Assembly (NCBI GenBank): GCA_947475685.1
Contig: CANJNC010000014.1
Location: 1-64,000, forward strand
Direction: 5' to 3'
Source: Comamonadaceae bacterium
GTDB lineage: Bacteria; Pseudomonadota; Gammaproteobacteria; Burkholderiales; Burkholderiaceae_C
DNA length: 64,000 nt
How positions within the stretch are numbered: position 1 is the first letter of the stretch; each line of letters begins with the position of its first letter. Made by a program: the position numbers and the translations under genes. Below are positions 52,626-60,767 of this stretch, piece after piece. Under the pieces are notes generated by a model that was not told where the DNA came from, did no database searches, and worked only from the letters and a program-made list of their open reading frames with translations.

Positions 52626-53249
52626 ATGAGCCTTGCTGCTGTGCTCATGGCGGCAGGCTCAGGCTCCAGAATGGGCTTCAAGCCCAAATGCCTTTTGCGC
52701 TTGAATGGCACACCCTTGATTGAGCGGCTCATCGAATGCTTGGTGCAAGTGGGGGTGGATGAGTTGATCGTGGTTCTTGGCCATTACCACCAAGAAATTG
52801 AGCCCTTCATCCCTCAAGACAAAGCCCACTGTGTGCTCAACCCCAATCCAGATGAAGGTCAAATTTCCTCACAACGCATGGGACTCAAAGCCTTGCGGCA
52901 AAAACACGAGGGCATCATCATGGCCTTGGCCGATCAGCCTTTGATTGAGGCCATGGATTTAGAGCAATTGCTGTTTCAATTCAAGCAGCGTCCAAGCCAC
53001 ACGGAGATGATCTTTCCACTGCTTGATACGGGGCCAGGTAACCCGGTCATCATCTCCAGTGTAGTGTGCCAAGAAATCTTAGAACAAGGCCAATCGTACG
53101 GATGCAGACAATGGAGAGGCGAGCACCCATCCCGTGTTCATCGCTTCTTGACCGATAACGCTCACTTTGCCAGCGATGTGGATACGGTGGAGGATATCCA
53201 AGCGCTTGAAAAATCCAACCACATCTCTTTGACCTGGGATTCACTTTGA
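52626..53249 (+). CDS. MocA/MobA-like nucleotidyltransferase (possible molybdenum cofactor cytidylyltransferase)
   Basis: AAVLMAAGSGSRMGFKPKCLLRLNGTPLIERLIE; MALADQPLIEAMDLEQLL; TGPGNPVIIS; DVDTVEDIQAL. Confidence 0.83.
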   Translation: MSLAAVLMAAGSGSRMGFKPKCLLRLNGTPLIERLIECLVQVGVDELIVVLGHYHQEIEPFIPQDKAHCVLNPNPDEGQISSQRMGLKALRQKHEGIIMALADQPLIEAMDLEQLLFQFKQRPSHTEMIFPLLDTGPGNPVIISSVVCQEILEQGQSYGCRQWRGEHPSRVHRFLTDNAHFASDVDTVEDIQALEKSNHISLTWDSL

Positions 53250-55318
53250 AGGTGCGTTGGTCATTCTTGCTCACGATCATTGGCGCTTGTTGTGCCATGC
53301 ATGCATTTGCATTTGAGACAATCAAATACATTATTTTGATGGAAAACGGTGTTCAAGCGGGCTATCAAATCATTGAAAGAAAAAATCCTTCAACCGTTCA
53401 CACCTCTTTTGACTTCAAAGAGAACGGGCGTGGACCCACCTACCAAGAAGTCTTTCAGCTCGATTCCTTGGGGGGATTTAAAGCCTTCAGTATCAAAGGC
53501 ACCTCTGAAATGGGTTCAAACATCAAAGAGCAGTTTCAGGTTAAAAATGGCTTGGCCAATTGGCACTCCGAAGCAGAAAGCGGCTCTCAAGCCTTCGTCC
53601 CTGGGCAAGTCTATATCCCCATGAATTCATCTTGGGGTTTGAACGCCTTGCTCATTGAAGCCTTAAAAAAGAGAAGCACCAACACCTTGCCTTTGCTGCC
53701 TTCGGGAAGACTGAAGGTGGAGACCCTTGCAAAAGTCAGCTTAAAAAAGGGCAGGCATCGCAAAAATGTGGATCTGTTGATGCAAACTGGATTGGGATTG
53801 AGCCCGCAATTTCTTTGGGTAACCACAGGCCCTCAGCCAAGGTTATTTGCCGTCATCTTGCCTGGATACTCACTGATGATTCAAGAGGGCTGGCAAGAAT
53901 ACTTGACCGAACTCAATCAAAAGCAAAACGATGCGGAAAAGAAAATTCTTAAAATAAGGGCTCAAACCCTTCAAAGAAACATTGAGGGCATTGTGATGAT
54001 TAAAAATGCCAAAATATTTCAAAGCGACACGGCAACCATCAGCGAACCGAGCAACATCTACTTCAACAAAGACTACATTTTGGGCATCTACCCCAAAGGG
54101 GTCACTCCACTTCAAGCGAGTTTTGAAATTGATGCCAAAGAGCGCGTGCTTTTGCCCGGCCTATTTGACATGCACACCCACATCAACCGATGGTCAGCCT
54201 CGTTCAGCATGGCCACCGGCGTCACCTCTGTTCGCGACATGGGCAACTCCAACCGTGAACTGCAGACCATGATCAGCGAGGTCAATTCGGGTGACCTCAT
54301 CTCACCGCGAATCATTGCGGCTGGATTCATTGAGGGCAAAAGCGATTACGCCTCAAATGATGGCATCTTGATTGAGACGCTTGAACAAGCGCAGAAAGCC
54401 GTCGATTGGTACAAGAGCAACGGCTACAGGCACATCAAACTCTACAATTCATTTCCCAAAGAGATCGTTCAAGACACCACAGCTTATGCTCACCAATTGG
54501 GCTTGAGCGTGGGCGGGCATGTTCCCGCCTTCATGACGGCCCAAGAGGCGGTGGAGCAAGGTTTTAATGAGATCAATCACATCAATCAATTGCTTTTGAC
54601 CTTTTTGGTCACACCGCAAACCGACACTCGAACCCTAGATCGGTTTTATTTACCGGCACAAAAAGTGGCAGACTTGGACTTTGAATCCAAGGAGGTGCAA
54701 GATTTTATCCACTTGCTTGTTGAAAAAAAAGTGGTTGTGGATCCGACCTTGACGGCGTTTGAATTCATCCAACAACAAGACGGTGAAATGTCCAAAGCCT
54801 ACGAAAGCATTGCGCCACACATGCCTCCAGACATCCAAAGGAGCTTTAAAGTAGGCTCCATGCTCATTGCTGACGAAGCCACAGCGCAAGTCTATCGCAA
54901 ATCCTACCTCAAAATGATTGAATTTACCGGCTTGCTCTACCGCAGTGGTGTACCCATTGTGGCGGGCACAGATGCGCTCCCTGGCTTCTCCTTGCACAGC
55001 GAGCTGTCTCTTTATGTACAAGCTGGCTTGACCCCATCACAGGCCTTGAAAGTGGCAAGCTTCGATGCCGCAAAAATTGCTGGCGTTGATCAAGAATTAG
55101 GCACCCTTCGCAGCGGCAAACTGGCTGACATGATCTTGATCGATGGCGACCCCACGCAAAACATAGAGGACATTCGCAAAGTCGATCTTGTAATCACAAA
55201 GGGCAAGTACATTTTCCCCAACGAACTCAATGAAAGTATTGGGGTCAAAGCGTTTGTAAGCAAACCCTCCTCAATCAAAAAGCTGCCCCACCCTGGACTC
55301 CATACCTTCCTAAATTAA
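53246..55318 (+). CDS. Exported amidohydrolase-family protein with an about 240-residue N-terminal domain
   Basis: Signal peptide; LLPGLFDMHTHINRWSASFSMATGVTSVRDMGN; VGGHVPAFMTAQEAVEQGFNEINHINQ; IVAGTDALPGFSLHSELSLYV. Confidence 0.85.
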   Translation: MKVRWSFLLTIIGACCAMHAFAFETIKYIILMENGVQAGYQIIERKNPSTVHTSFDFKENGRGPTYQEVFQLDSLGGFKAFSIKGTSEMGSNIKEQFQVKNGLANWHSEAESGSQAFVPGQVYIPMNSSWGLNALLIEALKKRSTNTLPLLPSGRLKVETLAKVSLKKGRHRKNVDLLMQTGLGLSPQFLWVTTGPQPRLFAVILPGYSLMIQEGWQEYLTELNQKQNDAEKKILKIRAQTLQRNIEGIVMIKNAKIFQSDTATISEPSNIYFNKDYILGIYPKGVTPLQASFEIDAKERVLLPGLFDMHTHINRWSASFSMATGVTSVRDMGNSNRELQTMISEVNSGDLISPRIIAAGFIEGKSDYASNDGILIETLEQAQKAVDWYKSNGYRHIKLYNSFPKEIVQDTTAYAHQLGLSVGGHVPAFMTAQEAVEQGFNEINHINQLLLTFLVTPQTDTRTLDRFYLPAQKVADLDFESKEVQDFIHLLVEKKVVVDPTLTAFEFIQQQDGEMSKAYESIAPHMPPDIQRSFKVGSMLIADEATAQVYRKSYLKMIEFTGLLYRSGVPIVAGTDALPGFSLHSELSLYVQAGLTPSQALKVASFDAAKIAGVDQELGTLRSGKLADMILIDGDPTQNIEDIRKVDLVITKGKYIFPNELNESIGVKAFVSKPSSIKKLPHPGLHTFLN

Positions 55319-55327
55319 AGTCTAGTC

Positions 55328-55840
55328 TCATAGAAAACGATCCATGAATTTTCGACTTTGGCGATCTAAAGACGAGAAGTCTTTGATCAAAAACTGCACC
55401 CCATAAGCATCCGAGACAATCAAGGTATTGGCGTTGAGTCGCTTGATGTCCTCCTCGCCCTTTAACAGCAACTCCGTTGGACCCCTTGTTGTTTGTACAG
55501 ACCAACGGCTGGGCGTGACAAAGGAGTTGACGGCATCTAGCTTAGTGATCTCAGGCATGAACTCTCGATTTTGCAAGCATTGTTCAATGTGTTGCTGGGC
55601 CTCATGCGGCACGTGCATCAAGCTCTCCAACCACAGCAACTCTTTGCCGTCTCGGCTCAAAATGGAGACGCCCTCCATCGGTGCAGCAATTGGGAAGGCC
55701 CTGACCGCGATCACATGCTCGTGCGTTTGATCTCCAAGCTTTAAATGCCAAATACCAAAGGCGTCAGGCCACAATTTAAAATCCAAACCGGGCAAGTCAT
55801 TGGCTTGAAGTTGCTTGTTCATTGCAGGTGCGTCACTCAT
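55328..55840 (-). CDS. DUF1854 family protein (cyanophycin locus-associated)
   Basis: Sequence type and position directly downstream of the ABC exporter and near cphA genes. Confidence 0.75.
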   Translation of the reverse strand: MSDAPAMNKQLQANDLPGLDFKLWPDAFGIWHLKLGDQTHEHVIAVRAFPIAAPMEGVSILSRDGKELLWLESLMHVPHEAQQHIEQCLQNREFMPEITKLDAVNSFVTPSRWSVQTTRGPTELLLKGEEDIKRLNANTLIVSDAYGVQFLIKDFSSLDRQSRKFMDRFL

Positions 55841-58246
55841 TTAAATCAACCCTTGATCATAAGCACTCTTTTCAAGGGCAAGTGGCAGGCCAAGTTCAGC
55901 TTGATGCGCTTGGGCTTGGTACAGCCTCCAATAAGCCCCTTGCTTGGCCATCAAGTCATCGTGACTGCCCTCTTCCACTTTTTCACCTTGCTCCATCACC
56001 ACCAATCGGTCGGCGCGTTTGAGTGTGGAGAGTCGATGTGCAATGGCGATGGTGGTTCGGCCTTTGACCAAGTTGTCCAATGCCTTTTGAATCTCTTGCT
56101 CGGTCTCTGTGTCAACGGAAGAAGTGGCCTCGTCCATGATCAAAATTTTAGGATTGATCAACAATGCTCGCGCGATAGAGATTCGCTGCCTCTCACCTCC
56201 TGAGAGGCCCTGCCCGCGTTCACCCACCAAGGAGTCATAGCCTTGAGGCAATCGAAGAATGAACTCATGCGCGTGAGCCGCTCTCGCGGCCGCAATGATC
56301 TCTGTGCGAGACGCATCGCTGCGACCGTAAGAGATGTTGTCAGCGATGGTGCCAAAAAACAAAAACGGCTCTTGTAAAACCAAACCAATATGCGCCCTGT
56401 AGTCGGACAACATGAAGCGTCGAATATCCACGCCATCGAGCTCTACCGTGCCATCACTCAAATCATAAAAGCGACAAATCAAATTGACCAACGTGCTCTT
56501 ACCCGATCCACTTTGCCCTACCAAGCCAATCATTTCACCAGGCTTGATGGTCAAACTCAAGTCTTTGATCACCAAACGATTTCCATACCGAAAGGCTGCA
56601 TGGGTGAGTTTAATTTCACCCTCAATGCTTTGTACTTTCACTGGATCGAGTGGCTCAGGCACGCTGGAGACGTGGTCCAAGATCTCAAAAATTCTTTTCG
56701 TCCCAGCCGCCGCCTTTTGCGTGTGAGAGACAATGCGGCTCATGGAATCTAAACGCGTGTAAAAGCGTCCAATGTAGGCCAAAAAAGCGGTCAACACACC
56801 CACGGTCACTTGATGCTGTGCAACCTGCCAAATACCAAAAGCCCAAACAATGAGCAAACCCACCTCGGTCATGAGCGTGACTGTGGGAGAGAACAAAGAC
56901 CAAAGAAAGTTGATGCGGTCATTGACCGCCAAATTGTGCTTATTGGCTTCCTTAAAGCGAGCGCTCTCTCGACCTTCCTGGGCAAAAGCCTTGACCACCC
57001 GGATGCCTGGGATGGTGTCGGCCAAAACATTCGTAAGCTCTGACCACACGCGATCGATTTTTTCAAACCCAAGTCTCAAACGATCGCGAACCACATGAAT
57101 CAACCAATAAATAAAGGGCAAGGGCAAAAGTGTCACCATGGCCAAATAAGGATCGATCGTAAAAAGAATGATCGCAGTCATCACGATCATCAAAAAGTCA
57201 GTCGCAAAGTCCAACAGATGCAAGGACAAAAAGACACAAATGCGGTCTGTTTCTCCCCCAATTCGCGTCATCAAGTCACCCGTTCTTCTGCCGCCAAAAT
57301 ACTCAAGCGAGAGCTTCATCAGATGGTCATAGGCACTCGTCCTCAAATCAGCCCCAATTCGCTCAGACACCAGCGCCAAGATGTAGGTTTTAAGCCACCC
57401 CAAGGACCAGGCCAAAAGTGCAGCAACCAACAAGCCCACCAAATAACTTGCCACTTGCTCCATCTCGATGGCTTTGCCGTTTTGAAAGGGGATGAGGACT
57501 TTGTCCATCAAGGGCATGGTCAAATAGGGCGGCACCAGGGTCGCCGCAGTGGAGGCGAGGGTCAACAAAAACCCCACCAACAAGCGAGTTTTATAAGGCT
57601 TGGCAAAACGCCACAATCTAAAGAGCCCCCAAGTTGAGGCCGGGGCTTCGTCCACTTCACCCAATGAGGCTGAGGCGGCATGTGGCGCCTCAACCCCACC
57701 CAACAAATGGTTGAACTGCTCATCGTGCTCGGACAAGGGGTTGATTTTCCCAATGCCACCAAGTTTGCCCGTCTCAAACGCGTGAGAATCGTTTGGCGCA
57801 AGCATATGCCGCTCAAGATTGCGATTCCAAGCCATTTGCAAGGCCACGGCTTTGACATTGTTGGCCAAGGTAAAGCGCCATTTGGCAAGCTGTTTTTGGC
57901 TGTTGACCAACTCCAATGTACCTACTCCGGCAAAGTCAAGGTGACTCAATCGGGCCTGGAGTTCAAGGGGCATCGTGTCCAAAAGAGGCTCAACTGACTG
58001 GGACAGGCCGGATGGCTCCCCATGAGCACTTTCAGGCATGGACCAAGAAAGTAGCCTCTCATTGGTCGCAACCAACAACCCCCTGGTGAAACAAAGTCGC
58101 CTGTCCAAGTCAACCTCCAAGACAGCTAAAACGTTTTCATTGGGAGACAGGCTTGAAAGCACCAAAGCTTGCCAGCTTTGGGGGATCTCTACTTGGGAAA
58201 CACGTGTCATGTCAATTTGGGAGTTTTGTAAATGAATCCAATCCAA
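55841..58246 (-). CDS. ABC exporter (fused TMD-NBD) with about 200-residue N-terminal extension, cyanophycin locus-associated
   Basis: GLVGQSGSGKSTLVNLICRFYDLSDGTVELDGVDIR; LSGGERQRISIARALLINPKILIMDEATSSVDTETEQEIQ. Confidence 0.9.
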   Translation of the reverse strand: MDWIHLQNSQIDMTRVSQVEIPQSWQALVLSSLSPNENVLAVLEVDLDRRLCFTRGLLVATNERLLSWSMPESAHGEPSGLSQSVEPLLDTMPLELQARLSHLDFAGVGTLELVNSQKQLAKWRFTLANNVKAVALQMAWNRNLERHMLAPNDSHAFETGKLGGIGKINPLSEHDEQFNHLLGGVEAPHAASASLGEVDEAPASTWGLFRLWRFAKPYKTRLLVGFLLTLASTAATLVPPYLTMPLMDKVLIPFQNGKAIEMEQVASYLVGLLVAALLAWSLGWLKTYILALVSERIGADLRTSAYDHLMKLSLEYFGGRRTGDLMTRIGGETDRICVFLSLHLLDFATDFLMIVMTAIILFTIDPYLAMVTLLPLPFIYWLIHVVRDRLRLGFEKIDRVWSELTNVLADTIPGIRVVKAFAQEGRESARFKEANKHNLAVNDRINFLWSLFSPTVTLMTEVGLLIVWAFGIWQVAQHQVTVGVLTAFLAYIGRFYTRLDSMSRIVSHTQKAAAGTKRIFEILDHVSSVPEPLDPVKVQSIEGEIKLTHAAFRYGNRLVIKDLSLTIKPGEMIGLVGQSGSGKSTLVNLICRFYDLSDGTVELDGVDIRRFMLSDYRAHIGLVLQEPFLFFGTIADNISYGRSDASRTEIIAAARAAHAHEFILRLPQGYDSLVGERGQGLSGGERQRISIARALLINPKILIMDEATSSVDTETEQEIQKALDNLVKGRTTIAIAHRLSTLKRADRLVVMEQGEKVEEGSHDDLMAKQGAYWRLYQAQAHQAELGLPLALEKSAYDQGLI

Positions 58247-58556
58247 GTGACACTTTTTGAAAAATGTTTTTCTTGGGACGCAATAAGAAGAAAGTCAGAA
58301 AAACCGATGTCAATGAAACCTTTCTTACAATGGCGTGTAGCGTTTGCACAGATTGTAACTTCGTGGTCAAGCAGATAAATCCTATATTGATGCACTTTAG
58401 AAGAAAAGCACAAAAGCGAGTCACAATTAACGTCATAATATTCATGTTTTGTATAACGATTGAAGGCCTCGCTTGGACGACCCATTTTTGACTTAAATTC
58501 TCAAAAAAGCGAAACTTTTTATACTTCCCACTTCCTTAGACCCAAAAACCAACACC

Positions 58557-60767
58557 ATGTCACATCCAGACATCCAAATTCTTCGCATGCGTTACCTCAG
58601 AGGTCCCAACATCTGGACCTATCGCTCCGTCATTGAGGCTTGGGTTGACATTGGGGTCTTGGAGGACTTTCCATCCAATTTAATTCCCGGTTTTTACGAC
58701 AGATTAACCACTTGGTTGCCTGGCCTGATCGAACACAGGTGTGGCATCGGCGAGCGAGGCGGTTTTTTAATGCGATTAAAAGACGGCACCTGGGCAGGAC
58801 ATGTGATGGAACATGTCGCACTTGAACTGCAGACTCTGTCTGGCTTAGAAACTGGCTTTGGCAAAGCTCGCGAAACCACCACGCGAGGGGTGTATAAAGT
58901 CATCATCTACGCTGTACAAGAAAAAGTTGGAGAACAAAGTCTCTTGCTGGCCAAGGAATTGGTCATGGCTGCCATCAATGACACCCCATTTGACCTGCAA
59001 GCCCATCTCAATGATTTAAAGGACACAGTTGACGAATACTGTCTAGGCCCAAGCACGGGTTGCATTGTCGAGGCGGCCAATGACAGAAAAATCCCCTCTA
59101 TTCGTTTGACCGAGGGCAATCTTGTTCAACTGGGCTACGGCGACAAACAGCGCCGAATTTGGACGGCGGAGACGGATCGCACGTCGGCCATTTCTGAAAA
59201 CATCTCCAGTGACAAAGACCTCACCAAACAGTTGCTCAAGCAATGTGGCATTCCTGTGCCCCAAGGACAAGTGGTCAACAACGCTGACGATGCTTGGAGA
59301 GCTTCCCAAGAGATCGGACTGCCTGTCGTGGTCAAGCCCAGCGACTCCAACCGCGGTCGAGGCGTGTCTTTGAGCCTTAAAAATGAAGCCAACATCCGAG
59401 CCGCCTTTGAAATTGCCAGTCGGTATGGTACCGAAGTCTTGGTTGAGCGCTACGTCCAAGGGGATGAACATCGCTTGCTGGTGGTGGGGGACAAAGTGGT
59501 TGCAGCTGCAAAGGGTGAGACCGCCTATATTTTAGGAGACGGCAAGCATACCGTCGAAGAATTGATTGAGCTTCAAATCAACTCCGACCCCAGACGAGGG
59601 CCCACGGAGGATTTTCCACTCAATTCCGTGAGGCTCAAGGATCACCCCCAAGCGGTGCTTCAAATTGAGAGCCAGGGCTTTAACGCCAAGAGTGTGCCAG
59701 AGCAAGGCGTATCGATCATCGTTCAACGCAATGGCAACATGAACAACGACGTCACCGATTTGGTACACCCAGAGGTTGCTGCAACCATTTGTCTGGCAGC
59801 CAGAGTCGTTGGGCTTGACATCGCCGGCATCGATTTGGTGGCCCAAGACATCTCCAAGCCCTTGAATGAGCAAGATGCAGCCATCGTTGAGGTCAATGCG
59901 GGCCCAGGCCTGTTGATGCACCTCAAACCATTGCACGGACAGGCTAGACCCGTGGGGCGCGCAATCATCGACCACCTTTTTACCAACAACGAAAACGGGC
60001 GTATTCCTATCGTGGGCATCCTGGGATCGGTTCAGACCACTTTGCTCTCTCACTTGGTTGCTTGGTTCTTGCATCTCTCTGGCAAAAGAGTTGGATTGGC
60101 CTGTGATGAAGGTTTGTACATGGACCAACGCAAGGTGGTGTCCACAGATGCCAGAGACTTCTCTATGGGTGAGCGCTTGCTCATCAACCGCACCTTGCAA
60201 GCGGCGGTGTTTCAGACCTCCCCTTGGCACATCTGTCAAGACGGCCTGCCCTACGATCGTTGCCTTGTGGGGGTGGTGACCGATATGAAGCGAGAGGCCT
60301 GGGACTTGAGAGACCATGATATTTCTTCAGACGAAAAATTCAAAAGCGTCATGCGCACTCAAATCGACCTGGTGCTCACCAATGGCGTGAGTGTGTTGAA
60401 CGCCGAAGATCCTTTTGTGGTCGACTTGGCTCAATACAGCGATGGAGACGTGATCTTTTATTCCACCGACCCAGACAATGACGTGATGAAAACGCACCGG
60501 GCCGAGGGCAGAAGAAATGTGTATTACCGAGATGGGCATGTGGTCTTGGCCAGGGGAGGTCAAGAGACGCTGTTATTTCATTTGGACTTTCCTCCCATTG
60601 CCATGCGGATCAAACAAGATGGCTTTAACCTCTCCACTTTGCTTGCGGGCGTTGCTTGTGGTTGGGCGCTGGACATTGCGCCACTGTTGATACGAGCCGG
60701 CTTGAAAAATTTTGGTCAAAAAAACTCCATCTCTCCTCCCCTTGACATCAGGACCATTGCCTCATGA
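58557..60767 (+). CDS. Cyanophycin synthetase-like protein (CphA'/CphA2-like), ATP-grasp present, Mur-ligase part degenerate and shortened
   Basis: MRYLRGPNIWTYRSVIEAWVDIGVLEDFPSN; ATP-grasp VVVKPSDSNRGRGVSLSL and AIVEVNAGPGLLMHLKP; P-loop position reads GILGSVQTTLLSHL. Confidence 0.87.
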   Translation: MSHPDIQILRMRYLRGPNIWTYRSVIEAWVDIGVLEDFPSNLIPGFYDRLTTWLPGLIEHRCGIGERGGFLMRLKDGTWAGHVMEHVALELQTLSGLETGFGKARETTTRGVYKVIIYAVQEKVGEQSLLLAKELVMAAINDTPFDLQAHLNDLKDTVDEYCLGPSTGCIVEAANDRKIPSIRLTEGNLVQLGYGDKQRRIWTAETDRTSAISENISSDKDLTKQLLKQCGIPVPQGQVVNNADDAWRASQEIGLPVVVKPSDSNRGRGVSLSLKNEANIRAAFEIASRYGTEVLVERYVQGDEHRLLVVGDKVVAAAKGETAYILGDGKHTVEELIELQINSDPRRGPTEDFPLNSVRLKDHPQAVLQIESQGFNAKSVPEQGVSIIVQRNGNMNNDVTDLVHPEVAATICLAARVVGLDIAGIDLVAQDISKPLNEQDAAIVEVNAGPGLLMHLKPLHGQARPVGRAIIDHLFTNNENGRIPIVGILGSVQTTLLSHLVAWFLHLSGKRVGLACDEGLYMDQRKVVSTDARDFSMGERLLINRTLQAAVFQTSPWHICQDGLPYDRCLVGVVTDMKREAWDLRDHDISSDEKFKSVMRTQIDLVLTNGVSVLNAEDPFVVDLAQYSDGDVIFYSTDPDNDVMKTHRAEGRRNVYYRDGHVVLARGGQETLLFHLDFPPIAMRIKQDGFNLSTLLAGVACGWALDIAPLLIRAGLKNFGQKNSISPPLDIRTIAS

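Noticed and set aside
58264-58491. 75-aa ORF between the ABC exporter and cphA'
   Set aside because: No recognisable domain or clear start context, and it lies in a divergent promoter region; more likely regulatory DNA.
59532-60317. 261-aa ORF antisense to cphA'
   Set aside because: Overlaps an unambiguous coding sequence and has no domain signature.
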